This document shows, piece by piece, positions 51,453-61,635 of a stretch of DNA of 64,000 nt. This DNA is from Hyphomicrobium sp. Its GTDB lineage: Bacteria; Pseudomonadota; Alphaproteobacteria; Rhizobiales; Hyphomicrobiaceae. The stretch is from positions 124,001 to 188,000 of the forward strand of contig NZ_JAIETU010000006.1 of assembly GCF_019744875.1 (NCBI RefSeq), in the 5' to 3' direction. The notes under the pieces are model-generated. The model made no database searches. It had not been told where the DNA came from and saw only the letters and a program-made list of their open reading frames with translations. Each line of letters starts with the position of its first letter. Position 1 is the stretch's first letter. A program made the translations under genes and the position numbers.

Positions 51453-52955
51453 TTAGTTCGTTTTCGCCTGGGGTTTGGTCGCTGCGGCCGCAGCCGCGGG
51501 CGCTTTCGGATCGGGCTTGTGCGGCTCGGCTTTCGCCGGTTCGTGCTTCTGTGCTTCCGGCTTCGGCGGTTCTGGCTTCGGAGGTGCGGGCGCGGCCGTC
51601 ACGGAGGTCAGGTCGTTCACGGGGCCGGCGTCTTTGCTCGAATCCACCATCTCGGCCGGTACGGTCGGCGGCTTGTTGCCGCCCGCCATCAGCACCGTGG
51701 TGCAATCTGCTGGCAGGTCCGCGAGCATGATCTCTGGCTTCGGACCGGACGGCTTCGACGGCTTTCCAGGCGGTTTTGCGGCGACCGGCGGCTTCTTCGG
51801 CGCAACGCGCTTCAGCCAGTCGGTCAGCTCAGCGCCGCATCCGTCGCCGTCGGGTACGGGCGGCTGGGCCTGACAGTTCGTCGAGCCGCTGGGGCAGCCG
51901 ATGCGGACGTGGAAATGATAGAAGTGCCCGAAGTAGGGGCGCACCTTGTTCAGCCAGTGCCGATCCTTGCCGGCCGCTTCGCACAGCGCCTTCTTCAGCG
52001 CGGGATGCACGAGGATGCGCTCGACCGACGAGTAGGACGCCGCGCGCTTGATCAGCTTCACCTGTCCGTCGCCCCAGACCTTGGGATCGACCGCGCCGGC
52101 ATTGGCGAGCATCGAGACGGCCGACATGTCTTCGCGCTCGCGGCGCGTAAGCGTGCGGTTGGGCATCGGGGTCAGCCAGATGTCGGCATCGAGGCCGACC
52201 TGATGGCTCGCGTGGCCTGAGGCCATCGGCCCGCCGCGCGGTTGCGACATGTCGCCGACGAGCAAGCCCGACCATTCCTTGGCTGCCGTCGATTCCTTGG
52301 CCAGGCGCTCCAGCAGCGCGACCAGATCCGGATGGCCCCAGTTGCGGTTGCGGGAAAGGCGCATCACCTGCCAGCCGGGCCCGTCGACGGCGAGCGACTT
52401 GGCACCCGAGAGACATCCCTTGGCGTACCAGCCGACCGCGCGCGCCTTAAGGGGGGCTGCGGATTTGACGGTGCCAAACAACTGCTTTGCGGTGGGGAGA
52501 GGCTTCTTGGCTTCCTTCTTTGCGGACTTGTCGTCCTTTGCAGATTTGTCGTCCTTGGCGGACTTGTCGTCGGCCTTGCCGTCCTTCTTGGCCGCGTCCT
52601 GCTTTGCAGCATCCTGCTTCGCATCAGCGGCTGCCTGTGCCGCCTTCGGTGCGGGCTCGGCGGCCTTCTTGGCGGTTGGCGCGGGATCCGGCTTCTTCGG
52701 CGTCGCCGCTTTTTCCTTTGCCGCTGCTGGACGATCGGCGGGCTTGGGCGCGGGCGGGACGACGGCATCGTTGTCGAGAGATTTGTTCTGCGCGTCAGCG
52801 GCCGTCTGCTTCTCCGCTGCCTCGACCAAATGGCCGGCCGGGCCATGCCACGACGGGCCGCTCTCATCCGTCGCGGCCGCGTCTTCTGCGCGGGCCGAGC
52901 CGGCGAGGACGACGAGCGGCAACAGCCAGGGCGCGACGTGTCGGATCAGCGACAT
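51453..52955 (-). CDS. mepA: Penicillin-insensitive murein endopeptidase MepA
   Basis: This 500-residue periplasmic zinc peptidase cleaves D-Ala-mDAP cross-links. A signal peptide (about 1-23, ending SARAED) leads into a long lysine-, alanine- and aspartate-rich linker (about 25-150, including repeated DDKSAK). The MepA catalytic domain follows, with SGHASHQVGLDADIW and HFYHFHVRIGCP zinc motifs. A further proline-, lysine- and glutamate-rich tail (about 435-500) follows it. The catalytic core is normal; both low-complexity extensions are much longer than in E. coli MepA. The ATG at 52955 begins the signal peptide. Confidence 0.88.
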   Translation of the reverse strand: MSLIRHVAPWLLPLVVLAGSARAEDAAATDESGPSWHGPAGHLVEAAEKQTAADAQNKSLDNDAVVPPAPKPADRPAAAKEKAATPKKPDPAPTAKKAAEPAPKAAQAAADAKQDAAKQDAAKKDGKADDKSAKDDKSAKDDKSAKKEAKKPLPTAKQLFGTVKSAAPLKARAVGWYAKGCLSGAKSLAVDGPGWQVMRLSRNRNWGHPDLVALLERLAKESTAAKEWSGLLVGDMSQPRGGPMASGHASHQVGLDADIWLTPMPNRTLTRREREDMSAVSMLANAGAVDPKVWGDGQVKLIKRAASYSSVERILVHPALKKALCEAAGKDRHWLNKVRPYFGHFYHFHVRIGCPSGSTNCQAQPPVPDGDGCGAELTDWLKRVAPKKPPVAAKPPGKPSKPSGPKPEIMLADLPADCTTVLMAGGNKPPTVPAEMVDSSKDAGPVNDLTSVTAAPAPPKPEPPKPEAQKHEPAKAEPHKPDPKAPAAAAAATKPQAKTN

Positions 52956-53087
52956 GCATTCTCGCAAATTGGTGGTTCGGGTATCCTAGCCGAGGGCAGG
53001 GCCAAATTGCGACAGAGTTGTCAGTTCGCGGTCGAATTTCATGACGTTCAACAGCGTGACGGCGGGCGGGGTGCACAAAGGCGGGCA

Positions 53088-53741
53088 ATGGCAGACATTC
53101 TGAGCACAGGACATCAATCGGCGCGGACGCTCGTCATGCTCGCGGCGGGCGCCGGTGCGCCGGTGACGAGCGCGTGGATGGAGCGCATGGCGGGTCTGCT
53201 TGCGGATGCCGGATTGAGCGTCTTGCGATTCGATTTTTCCTACATGACCGCGCGCAGCGCCGAGGGTTCGCGGCGCCCGCCTCCCAAGGCCGAAAAGCTG
53301 GTCGGGGAGTACGACGCGGCCGTCGCGGCCGTGCTGGGCCGGCTCGATACAGGGCAACGGCTTGTGATCGGCGGAAAATCGATGGGCGGGCGCGTGGCGA
53401 GCCTTGCCGCGCAAGGGCTGTTCGATGCGCGCAAGATCGCGGGGCTCGTGTGCCTCGGTTATCCGTTTCATCCGCCGGATAAGCCGTTGTCGCTCAGGAC
53501 CGCGCATCTGGCGACGCTCACCTGCCCGACGCTGATCGTGCAGGGCGAGCGCGATCCGTTCGGCGTGCGCTCGGAAGTGGAGGGCTATGGCTTGGCCCCC
53601 GCGATCGATGTGCGCTGGCTCGTCGACGGCGATCACGATTTCAAGGCGCGGCGCGGATCCGGCGCGACGCTCGCCACGAACATGCAGGCCGCCGCGGGGC
53701 TCATCCGCGACTTCGCTGAAGGGTTGCCTCAAATGCGCTGA
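53088..53741 (+). CDS. Alpha/beta-hydrolase family protein
   Basis: This 217-residue protein resembles the KANL3/Tex30-like or dienelactone-hydrolase-like group. An early HQSARTLVMLAAGAGAP is followed by the nucleophile motif GGKSMGGR, and DGDHDFK supplies the end histidine and aspartate. No signal peptide. Substrate unknown. It overlaps the end of the converging TerB-like gene by 13 bases. Confidence 0.8.
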   Translation: MADILSTGHQSARTLVMLAAGAGAPVTSAWMERMAGLLADAGLSVLRFDFSYMTARSAEGSRRPPPKAEKLVGEYDAAVAAVLGRLDTGQRLVIGGKSMGGRVASLAAQGLFDARKIAGLVCLGYPFHPPDKPLSLRTAHLATLTCPTLIVQGERDPFGVRSEVEGYGLAPAIDVRWLVDGDHDFKARRGSGATLATNMQAAAGLIRDFAEGLPQMR

Positions 53742-54145
53742 TGACGAGCGCGCGCGCCGCGCTCGAGTGCAGCGCACGTTTCGCGATCGAGACCGAGCGC
53801 GGTTGCGAGCAAGCCCAAGAAGTTCATCTCGTCGGTGTGGATCGACAGATCGGACGCGGCGACCTCGGCGCAGAGCACGTAGGCCGTCTCGTAGAGCCGT
53901 GGGTTGAGGCTGGATTTGATCAAGGCCAGCACCTCTTTGATGCCGTCCGACCGGCGCAGAATCTTGCCGCAGTCCTGCGCCGCGTCCGCCAGCCAGTCGT
54001 CGGTGTAGGCTTCGAAGGGCGGCAGCTCGCGCACGATCGAGCCGATGCGTGCGAGCTCCTCAGTGGTGATGGTGCGATCGGCTGCCGACACAGTGACCAT
54101 GGCGTAGATGAGGGCTTCCTGGGGCGAGATGGACGTGGCCGGCAT
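53729..54145 (-). CDS. TerB-like tellurite resistance family protein
   Basis: This 138-residue all-helical protein has the TerB-type pattern ALIYAMVTVSAADRTITTEELARI near the start and LCAEVAASDLSIHTDEMNFLGLL later, with two acidic clusters that could bind a cation. TerB-like proteins are common and mostly not linked to tellurite when found alone. No other ter genes are nearby. Its end overlaps the converging hydrolase gene. Confidence 0.82.
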   Translation of the reverse strand: MPATSISPQEALIYAMVTVSAADRTITTEELARIGSIVRELPPFEAYTDDWLADAAQDCGKILRRSDGIKEVLALIKSSLNPRLYETAYVLCAEVAASDLSIHTDEMNFLGLLATALGLDRETCAALERGARARHQRI

Positions 54146-54203
54146 TGGGGCGCGAGGCTCCTGGGACAGTTGTTCGGGTTCGTTGAGGATGCGGGCGCCG
54201 CGC

Positions 54204-55226
54204 TCAGCGCGCGGCGGGAAGCTTGGCGAACGCGGCGAGAAGGGTGGCGTTGAAGTCGTCGGGGCGTTCGATCTGCGGGGCGTGGCCGAGATCGGGAAAC
54301 GAAATCAGCTCGGCGCCGGGGATGCGGGCGGCCGCCTCGCGGGCGAGATCGGGATAGCGGCCGAGCGTGGCGGCAAGCTCCGGTGACGCGCGATCCTTGC
54401 CGATGGCCGTCGTGTCGCGGTCGCCGATCACCAGAATGACGGGCATCTTCAGGCGCGGGAACTCATGCACCACCGGCTGGGTGAAGATCATGTCGGAGGC
54501 GCGGGCCTGGGAGAGGATCGCGAGGTCGGAGCCGTCGCCTTTGTACATGGAGACGAGCATGTCGACCCACCGGTCAAACTCGGGCCGCCAGCGGCCATCG
54601 TAGTAGGTTTTCTGCTGATAGGCTTTGACGCGGGTGGCGTCCGTCTTGCGCTCCGCTTCGATCAGCTCGTCCACCGTGCGGCCGGGAACGCCCTTGGCGC
54701 TCCAATCCTCCAAGCCGATCGGATTGACGAGGGCAAGGGCGGCGGTGTCGTCGGGGAAGCTCAGCGCGTAGCGCGTCGCGATCATGCCGCCCATCGAGTG
54801 GCCGACGAGGATCGGCTTCGTGACGCCCCGGCTCGCCAGCAATGCGTGCGTGTTTGCGGCAAGCTGGTGAAAGCTCATCTGGTAGGTTGCGGGCTTGGTG
54901 GATTTGCAGAAGCCGATCTGATCGGGCGCGATCACGCGGTATCCGGCTTTCGTGAGCGGGGCGATGACGCCTTCCCAGGTTGCGCCGCAGAAATTCTTGC
55001 CGTGGAAGAGAACAACGGTCTTGCCGTTCGGCGTGCCGGTCGCGGCGACGTCCATGAAGGCCATTTCGAGGGGCTGGCCCTGCGACGTGAAAGCGTAGCG
55101 CTGAACGGGATGCGGGTAGGAAAAATCCGACAGCATGCCGTCGGCATGCGCGGCGCCGGTCACGGGCGCGATGGCGTACAGGAGAGCCAATCCGGCTGCG
55201 GCGCTGCGATGGCGCATGATGGTCAA
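54204..55226 (-). CDS. Secreted alpha/beta hydrolase
   Basis: This 340-residue protein has a signal peptide (about 1-28, ending AAHAD). The hydrolase fold shows VVLFHGKNFCGATWEG (oxyanion), the nucleophile VGHSMGGM, the acid in VIGDRDTTA and the histidine DLGHAPQIERPDDF. It is likely a periplasmic esterase or lyase-like hydrolase; substrate unknown. Start may be ATG 55226 or 55217. Confidence 0.85.
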   Translation of the reverse strand: MTIMRHRSAAAGLALLYAIAPVTGAAHADGMLSDFSYPHPVQRYAFTSQGQPLEMAFMDVAATGTPNGKTVVLFHGKNFCGATWEGVIAPLTKAGYRVIAPDQIGFCKSTKPATYQMSFHQLAANTHALLASRGVTKPILVGHSMGGMIATRYALSFPDDTAALALVNPIGLEDWSAKGVPGRTVDELIEAERKTDATRVKAYQQKTYYDGRWRPEFDRWVDMLVSMYKGDGSDLAILSQARASDMIFTQPVVHEFPRLKMPVILVIGDRDTTAIGKDRASPELAATLGRYPDLAREAAARIPGAELISFPDLGHAPQIERPDDFNATLLAAFAKLPAAR

Positions 55227-55506
55227 TCCCCTTCTGTGGCCCCTGTTTCGGCGCTGTCGGCAGCCCCGAGAGAGATGGGGATCCGCGATTTGTGGGCAAG
55301 TTGCGGCGAGGTGCCGCGCATCTCATTAATCATGGCCGCTCATGGTGCTGCAACCGTCGGCCCGGGGTCACTTTTTCTTCCCCTCGTCACACACTATGTT
55401 ATGGGAGGCGGCACCGGTTCACCCCACGGTTTTGCCGTCCTTCGCCGCGCGGATCCAGGCCCGCGCCGGTTGTGATCCTCTTGGCCTGACGAGGCAGCTT
55501 CCGCTC

Positions 55507-56106
55507 ATGAAAAACAAGACTGCAGCCCCTCCTGCGAGCGCGGACGCGCCGTCGCGCGCCGAAGCCGAAGCCGCCGTGCGGACCCTGCTGCGCTGGGCGG
55601 GCGACGATCCGACCCGTGACGGCCTGATCGAAACGCCGAGCCGCGTCGTGCGCGCCTTCGAGGAGTACTTCCGGGGTTATCACGACGATCCGGAAGCCAT
55701 CCTGCAGAAGACCTTCGAGGAGATCGAAGGCTATGACGAGATGATCGTGCTGCGCAAAATCCGTTTCGAGAGCCATTGCGAGCATCACATGGCGCCGATC
55801 ATCGGGCATGCCTGGGTGGGCTACATCCCGAGCGGCCGCGTCGTCGGCATCTCGAAGCTCGCGCGCGTCGTGGAAACGTATGCGAAGCGTCTTCAGATCC
55901 AGGAAAAGATGACGTCGCAGATCGCCAACACCATCGAAAAGGTGCTGAACCCGCAGGGCGTCGCGGTCGTGATCAAGGCCGAGCATCACTGCATGACGGC
56001 GCGCGGCGTGCACAAGCCCGGTACGGATCTCGTGACGAGCCGCATGCTCGGCGTGTTCCGCGACAACCCCATTACGCGGCAGGAATTCCTGTCGATGATC
56101 GACTAA
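55507..56106 (+). CDS. folE: GTP cyclohydrolase I
   Basis: This 199-residue enzyme makes 7,8-dihydroneopterin triphosphate from GTP, the first step of folate synthesis. Zinc ligands appear in [11 protein letters not shown] and [11 protein letters not shown], with the typical [18 protein letters not shown] near the start. The ATG at 55507 gives the family length; upstream in-frame codons from 55342 look random. A hairpin follows. Confidence 0.96.
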   Translation: MKNKTAAPPASADAPSRAEAEAAVRTLLRWAGDDPTRDGLIETPSRVVRAFEEYFRGYHDDPEAILQKTFEEIEGYDEMIVLRKIRFESHCEHHMAPIIGHAWVGYIPSGRVVGISKLARVVETYAKRLQIQEKMTSQIANTIEKVLNPQGVAVVIKAEHHCMTARGVHKPGTDLVTSRMLGVFRDNPITRQEFLSMID

Positions 56107-56135
56107 GCCATTCGATCCCTGATTTTCTTAGACAT

Positions 56136-56160
56136 GCGTCCCGGCCAGCAACCGGGACGC
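56136..56160 (+). terminator. Hairpin after folE
   Basis: A 9-bp perfect stem GCGTCCCGG/CCGGGACGC with a 7-base loop lies 30 bases after the folE stop and 20 bases before the SDR start. It lacks a T-run, so it may be a partial terminator. Confidence 0.45.
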
Positions 56161-56180
56161 GCGTGTGTTGGAGTTTGCGT

Positions 56181-56999
56181 GTGACCACCGGCAAAACCGT
56201 TCTCATCACTGGCGCTTCGAGTGGAATCGGGCGTGCGGCGGCCGAGTTGTTCGCCGAGCGTGGCTGGACGGTGGCGGCCACGATGCGCCGCCCGGAGGAG
56301 AGCGATCTCGGCAAGACTTCGGATCGCATCCGGCTCTTCCGTCTCGATGTGACGGATCAGGCATCCGTGGATGCCGCCGTGGCCGACGTGATCGCCCAGT
56401 GCGGGGGCATCGATGTGGTCGTCAACAATGCCGGTTATGGCCTGATGGGGCCATTCGAGGCGCAGACCGACGCGCAGGTTCGCCGCCAGTTCGAGACAAA
56501 CCTATTTGGCGTTATCAACGTCACGCGGGCGGTGCTGCCGCATATGCGCGCGCGCCGGGCAGGGCGGATCATCAACGTCGGCTCGGCGGCGGGGCGCATG
56601 GCGCTGCCGCTCTACTCGACGTACAGCGCCACGAAGTGGGCGCTCGAAGGGCTCTCCGAGGCGCTGTGGCTGGAAGTTCGCCAGTTCAACATCAAGGTCA
56701 AGATCATCGAACCCGGGATGATCAAGACGGACTTTTTCGAGCGCTCGCGCGAGATCGCGTCCAAGCCGGACCTGACGGACTACGACGAGTTCGTTGCCAA
56801 CGTCGCGCCGAACATCACCGCCTGGGAGGAGGCTGGCGCCGAACCCATCGTGGTCGCGCGCAGCATCTGGCGCGCGGCGACGGGCGGCTGGTGGCGGTTG
56901 CGCTATCAGCCGAACGCCAAGCTCGCGGTTTGGCCGCGCGGCTGGGTGCCGGGCCAACTCTACGTGCGGATCGTGCGGCGGCTGTTCAACGCGTGGTAA
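56181..56999 (+). CDS. Short-chain dehydrogenase/reductase
   Basis: This 272-residue oxidoreductase starts at a GTG behind TTGGAG. It has the nucleotide motif TGASSGIG near residue 10, NNAGYG in the middle and the catalytic Tyr and Lys in YSATK. It belongs to the classical SDR group close to retinol- or steroid-type reductases. Substrate cannot be told. Confidence 0.9.
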   Translation: MTTGKTVLITGASSGIGRAAAELFAERGWTVAATMRRPEESDLGKTSDRIRLFRLDVTDQASVDAAVADVIAQCGGIDVVVNNAGYGLMGPFEAQTDAQVRRQFETNLFGVINVTRAVLPHMRARRAGRIINVGSAAGRMALPLYSTYSATKWALEGLSEALWLEVRQFNIKVKIIEPGMIKTDFFERSREIASKPDLTDYDEFVANVAPNITAWEEAGAEPIVVARSIWRAATGGWWRLRYQPNAKLAVWPRGWVPGQLYVRIVRRLFNAW

Positions 57000-57022
57000 G
57001 GCGGCGGCAGGCAGCGGTGTGA

Positions 57023-57769
57023 TCAACGCGCGCCGTAGTCGACCGACACGAGATAGAGCCCCGAGGCTGGCGCGACCGTGCCGCAGGCGGTGCGATCCTT
57101 CGCGGCGAGGGCGGCCGCGAGATCGTCCCTTCTCCATTTTCCTTCGCCGACATGCTTCAGGCTGCCGACCATCGAGCGCACCTGATTGTGCAGGAACGAG
57201 CGCGCCGAGGCGCGGATTTCGATGATCTCGCCGTTCTGCGTGACGTCCAGGCGATCCAGCGTGCGCATTGGAGAATTGGCCTGGCACTGCGCGGCGCGGA
57301 AGGTCGTGAAATCGTGATGGCCGACAAGAGCGGATGCCGCCTCGCGCATGGCTTCGACGTCGAGGGTGCGCGGCACCCACCAGACGCGCTTGCGCTCGAT
57401 TGCCGGCGGGGCGCGGCGAGGGAGGATGCGATAGAGGTAGTGCCGGGCGGTGGCGCTGAAGCGCGCGTCGAAGGCTGGGTCGGTCTCGGCGCAGTCGCGC
57501 ACGACGATCGGCAGCGGCTTCAGGTAGAAATTGAGGCCGTCGCAGAGGCGCGAGGGGGCCCACGTTTTTTCAATGTCGACGTGCGCGACCTGGCCTGTGG
57601 CGTGGACGCCGGCGTCGGTGCGGCCCGCGCCGCGAATTCCAGCTTCCTCGCGCGTGAGTTTAAAAACGGCTGTTTCCAGCGCGCCTTGCACGGAGACGCC
57701 GACCGGCTGCGATTGCCAGCCGACGAAGGGCGTCCCGTCGTATTCGATTAGCAGACGATAGCGGGGCAT
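57023..57769 (-). CDS. truA: tRNA pseudouridine(38-40) synthase
   Basis: This 248-residue enzyme modifies uridines 38-40 of tRNA. The catalytic aspartate sits in [12 protein letters not shown], and the start [18 protein letters not shown] is typical. ATG 57769 is preferred over an in-frame ATG 39 bases further upstream because the conserved sequence starts there. It is followed by the start region of an SDR gene on the opposite strand. Confidence 0.95.
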   Translation of the reverse strand: MPRYRLLIEYDGTPFVGWQSQPVGVSVQGALETAVFKLTREEAGIRGAGRTDAGVHATGQVAHVDIEKTWAPSRLCDGLNFYLKPLPIVVRDCAETDPAFDARFSATARHYLYRILPRRAPPAIERKRVWWVPRTLDVEAMREAASALVGHHDFTTFRAAQCQANSPMRTLDRLDVTQNGEIIEIRASARSFLHNQVRSMVGSLKHVGEGKWRRDDLAAALAAKDRTACGTVAPASGLYLVSVDYGAR

Positions 57770-57864
57770 CGGCTCATGTGCATGCGCGGAGGGTGAGGGC
57801 AAGGGCACTGCCTACCCCGCCCGCGTCGCCACCTCAAGGCGCATTCGATACGCGTGTGGCCGGA

Positions 57865-58137
57865 TCAGCGGCGGGACTGGCCGCGCACGGGAACGCCCGT
57901 GACGGGATCGTAGTAGTTGAGGCTCAGCGGCGTGCGCCCTTCGGGATTGACGATGACGTGGCGCTCGGAGGGCAGCGGCCGGAAAACTCGCACGCCTTCT
58001 TCCATGGTGACGGTGGCGCCGTAGGCGTTCGAATTCTCGATGCGGGTCGTGTGGGCTGCGTCCTGGGCGAAGGCAGCAGATCCCGCGAGGAGCGCGGCGG
58101 CTGCGCCAGCGGAGGCGAGAAGTCGGGTGCGGATCAT
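57865..58137 (-). CDS. Small exported hypothetical protein
   Basis: From the ATG at 58137 this 90-residue protein has a clear signal peptide (about 1-24, ending AAFAQ) and a short polar domain with VTMEEGVRVFRPLPSERHVIVNPEGR. I do not recognise a family. GGAG is present upstream. Likely periplasmic. Confidence 0.6.
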   Translation of the reverse strand: MIRTRLLASAGAAAALLAGSAAFAQDAAHTTRIENSNAYGATVTMEEGVRVFRPLPSERHVIVNPEGRTPLSLNYYDPVTGVPVRGQSRR

Positions 58138-58241
58138 GAGCGGGTACTCCAAAACTCGGTTTCCGCCAGTTTAAGAGAGACGCGGCGCCGGCTCTCAGCC
58201 GTTCGCGCGGCATGATTAACGCGCGCGCTTAACGGGAGAGG

Positions 58242-59183
58242 CTAGGCGCCGAGGATCGTGCCGCGCGACACAGCGAAGCCGCGCAGAAAGTCTTCGGCCG
58301 TCATGGCGCGTTTGCCCGCGCGCTGGACCTCGAGCAGGCGGATTGCGCCCTCGCCGCAGGCAATGGCGAGCGCGTCGTCGAGAACCTCGCCTGGCGTGCC
58401 GGAGCCCTTCGCGAGTTCCGTGCGCAGGATCTTGAGGCGTTCCGGCTTTCCGCCGGACGGGGTCGCGTCGAGCCAGGCGCCCGGAAACGGCGACAGGCCG
58501 CGGATGTGGTTGTGGACCTCGTGAGCGGGCTTCGACAGATCGATGCGCGCTTCGGCCTTGTCGATCTTGGCGGCGTAGGTGACGCCGTCGAGCGGCTGGG
58601 CGACGGAGGGCAGCGCGCCGTTCTTTTCAAGTGCGGCGAGGGCTTCGACGATCAGGTCCGCACCTGCTCGCGCGAGGGTGTCGTGCAACGCGCCGGTGGT
58701 GACGTCGGGCCCGATGGGGACGAGGCGCGTGGCGGCGACGGGGCCGGTGTCCAGCCCCGCCTCCATCTGCATGACCATAACGGCCGTCTCGGTGTCGCCC
58801 GCCATGATGGCGCGATGGATGGGGGCTGCGCCGCGCCAGCGTGGCAGCTTCGACGCATGTACGTTGAAGCAACCGAAGCGCGGAGCTGCGAGCACGGCGC
58901 GGGGAAGGATGAGCCCGTAGGCGATGACGACGGCGGCGTCGGCTCCGAGCGCGGCGAACGCGGCCTGGTCCTCCTCTGACTTGAGAGAGAGCGGCGTGCG
59001 CACCGGTAGTCCTAAGGCCTCCGCGCGGGCGTGGACGGGAGACGGCCGCTCGGCCATGCCGCGGCCCGCCGGGCGGGGCGGTTGCGAGTAGACGCACAGG
59101 ACGCGGTGGCCGGCGGCCACGATGGCGTCCACCGCCGGCACCGAAAAGTCCGGCGTTCCCATGAAGACGAGATTGAGCGGCAT
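58242..59183 (-). CDS. fmt: Methionyl-tRNA formyltransferase
   Basis: This 313-residue enzyme formylates initiator methionyl-tRNA. Typical segments are [18 protein letters not shown] at the start, the catalytic region [21 protein letters not shown] and [12 protein letters not shown]. It lies 36 bases after def, its usual partner, and both are in the same direction. Confidence 0.96.
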   Translation of the reverse strand: MPLNLVFMGTPDFSVPAVDAIVAAGHRVLCVYSQPPRPAGRGMAERPSPVHARAEALGLPVRTPLSLKSEEDQAAFAALGADAAVVIAYGLILPRAVLAAPRFGCFNVHASKLPRWRGAAPIHRAIMAGDTETAVMVMQMEAGLDTGPVAATRLVPIGPDVTTGALHDTLARAGADLIVEALAALEKNGALPSVAQPLDGVTYAAKIDKAEARIDLSKPAHEVHNHIRGLSPFPGAWLDATPSGGKPERLKILRTELAKGSGTPGEVLDDALAIACGEGAIRLLEVQRAGKRAMTAEDFLRGFAVSRGTILGA

Positions 59184-59219
59184 GCTGATGTCCTACGCGG
59201 CCTTTAGAGGCCCGGCGCC

Positions 59220-59729
59220 TCAGGCGGAGTCGCGCGCCATTTTTTTGAACTTGCGAACGACGATATCGCGCTTCAGGCGGGAGAGGAAATCGATGATCAG
59301 CTTGCCGTTGAGGTGGTCGATCTCGTGCTGGATGGCGGTGGCCAGCAAGCCCTCTGCGGCCAGCTCGCGCGGTTTGCCGTCGCGGTCGATGTAGCCGACG
59401 ACGAGGCTGGCCGGGCGCTCGATCTCGATGTGGTAGTCCGGGATCGACAGGCAACCTTCCTCGTGGATGCGCGTCTCGGAGCCCAGGCTCTTGATTTCCG
59501 GATTGATCAGGACCAGCGGGTCCGGCTCGTCGGTCTCGGAAACATCGAGGACGATCAGGCGTTTCAGGACGCCGACCTGAACCGCGGCCAGGCCGATGCC
59601 GGGCGCGTCGTACATGGTGTCCAGCATGTCGGCGGCGAGTTTCAACACGTCGCCGTCGACACGCTCGACGGGGGTCGAGGTCTGGCGCAGGACGGGGTCG
59701 GGGAGCTTAACGATGGGCATCGTGGACAT
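59220..59729 (-). CDS. def: Peptide deformylase
   Basis: This 169-residue metalloenzyme removes the N-formyl group from new proteins. The three motifs are [17 protein letters not shown] and QHEIDHLNG. It is probably the first gene of a def-fmt pair. Start may be ATG 59729 or 59720. Confidence 0.96.
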   Translation of the reverse strand: MSTMPIVKLPDPVLRQTSTPVERVDGDVLKLAADMLDTMYDAPGIGLAAVQVGVLKRLIVLDVSETDEPDPLVLINPEIKSLGSETRIHEEGCLSIPDYHIEIERPASLVVGYIDRDGKPRELAAEGLLATAIQHEIDHLNGKLIIDFLSRLKRDIVVRKFKKMARDSA

Positions 59730-59888
59730 GGCCTTGAAATAGGCAAGTCCCGCGCAGCGGTCAATGTGGTCGGGGTGGTCCGGATCCCTTGAGCGTTAAC
59801 GACTACGTATCATTGCGGGTTTGCGTATTGGGCCTGCAAGGGAGCGCACAACTGCGGTAGTATGACGTGTTCGAAGCTTGAGCATGCC

Positions 59889-60356
59889 ATGCCGCACGAC
59901 CTTTCACCGCTGATCCTGGGACGCCGCGAATGGGTGGCGCTGCCCGCGCTCGGCCTGATGGCCATCAAGGTGAAGGTCGACACGGGCGCGCGCACGTCGG
60001 CGCTGCATGCGGAGGGCATCGAGACGTTCGGACCGGTGACGGCGCGCAAGGTTCGCTTCATCGTCTATCCGCTGCTCGAGGAGCCGAATCTCGCCGTCGC
60101 GTGCGAGGCGCCGCTGCTGGGCGAGCGCGACGTGACGAGCTCGATCGGTGAGCGCGAATGCCGCCGCATCATCGCGACGACGCTGCGCGTCGGCCGGCGC
60201 GAGTGGCCGATTGAGCTCGGCCTCACGAATCGCGGCGGGCTCGTGCACCGGATGCTGCTCGGGCGGCAGGCGATCCTGCCCGGCATGCTTGTCGATCCGG
60301 CCCGCTCGTTCCTGCTGCCGAAGCTGAGCACGCGGCTTTATCGCGCCCCGGCCTGA
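59889..60356 (+). CDS. RimK/LysX-associated retropepsin-like protein
   Basis: This 155-residue protein starts LILGRREWVALPALG and has the aspartyl-protease-like motif VDTGARTSALHA at about 30. Homologues are named ATP-dependent zinc protease or RimK-related and often stand next to rimK-type ligases, but no rimK is near here. Its biochemical role is not established. An in-frame ATG 27 bases upstream is possible. Confidence 0.8.
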   Translation: MPHDLSPLILGRREWVALPALGLMAIKVKVDTGARTSALHAEGIETFGPVTARKVRFIVYPLLEEPNLAVACEAPLLGERDVTSSIGERECRRIIATTLRVGRREWPIELGLTNRGGLVHRMLLGRQAILPGMLVDPARSFLLPKLSTRLYRAPA

Positions 60357-60394
60357 CGCCAATTCGATTGATCTTTCGGGATACGGTGCGCGGC

Positions 60395-61498
60395 TCAGTC
60401 CACGCCGAGGGCGCGCGCGAACGCGGCGTTGACGTCGCGGACATCGAACCGGCGCTCGGCCTTGAGGCGCGCCGCGCGGGCGCCTGTGGCAAGCGAGCTG
60501 GGGTTCTTCAGATAGCTTTCCATCGCGATCACGAGCGCGTCGACGTCGGCCGGCGGCACGAGGCAGCCGCTGACCTTCTCGTCAACGGTCTCGGCGCAGC
60601 CGGGTGTGCGCGTGGTGATAACGGGCCGTCCGGTGGCCAGCGCCTCCTGCACCGCGCGCGGCATGCCTTCCACGTAGGACGGGTAAACGAAGACGTGGCA
60701 CGCGGCGAGATCGGCGCGGACGTCCTCCAGCGGGCCGAGGTAGGCGACGGAGCCGCTCGCGGTCACCTTTTCGGGCGGGACGGCGTCGGGCTCGGTGCTG
60801 GAGGGGCCGGCGATGCGAAACGATGCGTCGGGCCAGCTCTGCTTCACGCGGTCTGCGGCGGCGATGAATTCCGTCACGCCGCGACGGCGTTCGAGACGCG
60901 ACAGCATCAGGAACTCAAGCCCGTCGCCGATTGGCGGCATTGGGGCGGCTGGGAAGCGGTCGAGATCGACGCCGCTGCCGGGCACGACCATCGTCATCAG
61001 GTTGGCCGGTATAAGGCCGAGCTCTTTCAGCGTGCGCTCGTTCTCGCGGTTGTGAAAGACGATCGCGTCACTTGAGCGGATGGCCTGCGCGAAGCGGCTG
61101 CGGTTGACGCTTTCGATGCCGTCGCTCGGGAGGGCGTTGACGAGGCTGACGACGCGGCGGACGTTCGCGCGCCGCGCCGCCAGGGCGGCCAGGCTCAAGG
61201 TGTGAAGGCCGAAGCCGAGCACGATGTTGGGCTGCCAGTCCTTGAACTGGGCGACGAGAGCGGTGAGGGCTTGCCATTCGGCTAACAGCCGGATTGACGG
61301 CTGGGGCGGCTCGAAGGCGCGGTGCTGGGCACCGGCTGCGCGCAGGATGCGCATGTAGTGGACGGGCCCCGGGGGCGAGATGCACAGGACGCGATGACCA
61401 CGTGCGGCGAGCGACGCGATGAGGTCGCCGCGCAGGTTGGCGGCCGCTTCCAAGGAGGGCGCGACGATGGCAATTCGTTCGGAAACAGGCGTGGTCAC
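60395..61498 (-). CDS. Glycosyltransferase family 4-like
   Basis: This 367-residue protein has a GT-B fold. The acceptor half begins IAIVAPSLEAAANLRGDLI, and the donor half carries the family-4 pattern VFVYPSYVEGMPRAVQEALATGRPVITT with EGMPRAVQEA as the sugar-nucleotide site. It probably acts in polysaccharide or O-antigen building. Substrates cannot be told. No signal peptide. Confidence 0.88.
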   Translation of the reverse strand: MTTPVSERIAIVAPSLEAAANLRGDLIASLAARGHRVLCISPPGPVHYMRILRAAGAQHRAFEPPQPSIRLLAEWQALTALVAQFKDWQPNIVLGFGLHTLSLAALAARRANVRRVVSLVNALPSDGIESVNRSRFAQAIRSSDAIVFHNRENERTLKELGLIPANLMTMVVPGSGVDLDRFPAAPMPPIGDGLEFLMLSRLERRRGVTEFIAAADRVKQSWPDASFRIAGPSSTEPDAVPPEKVTASGSVAYLGPLEDVRADLAACHVFVYPSYVEGMPRAVQEALATGRPVITTRTPGCAETVDEKVSGCLVPPADVDALVIAMESYLKNPSSLATGARAARLKAERRFDVRDVNAAFARALGVD

Positions 61499-61635
61499 GA
61501 TTGCTGGCCGATCACTCGTCGATTCGCGCTGGCTAGCGAGGCTAGCCTACGCGCTCCCCGATCAACAGGGCCAGTGGGCGGCGCGGCCGTGGCCATGCAC
61601 AGCTCTGGCTGGTGCGGTTCTGCTCCCGCGCATTC

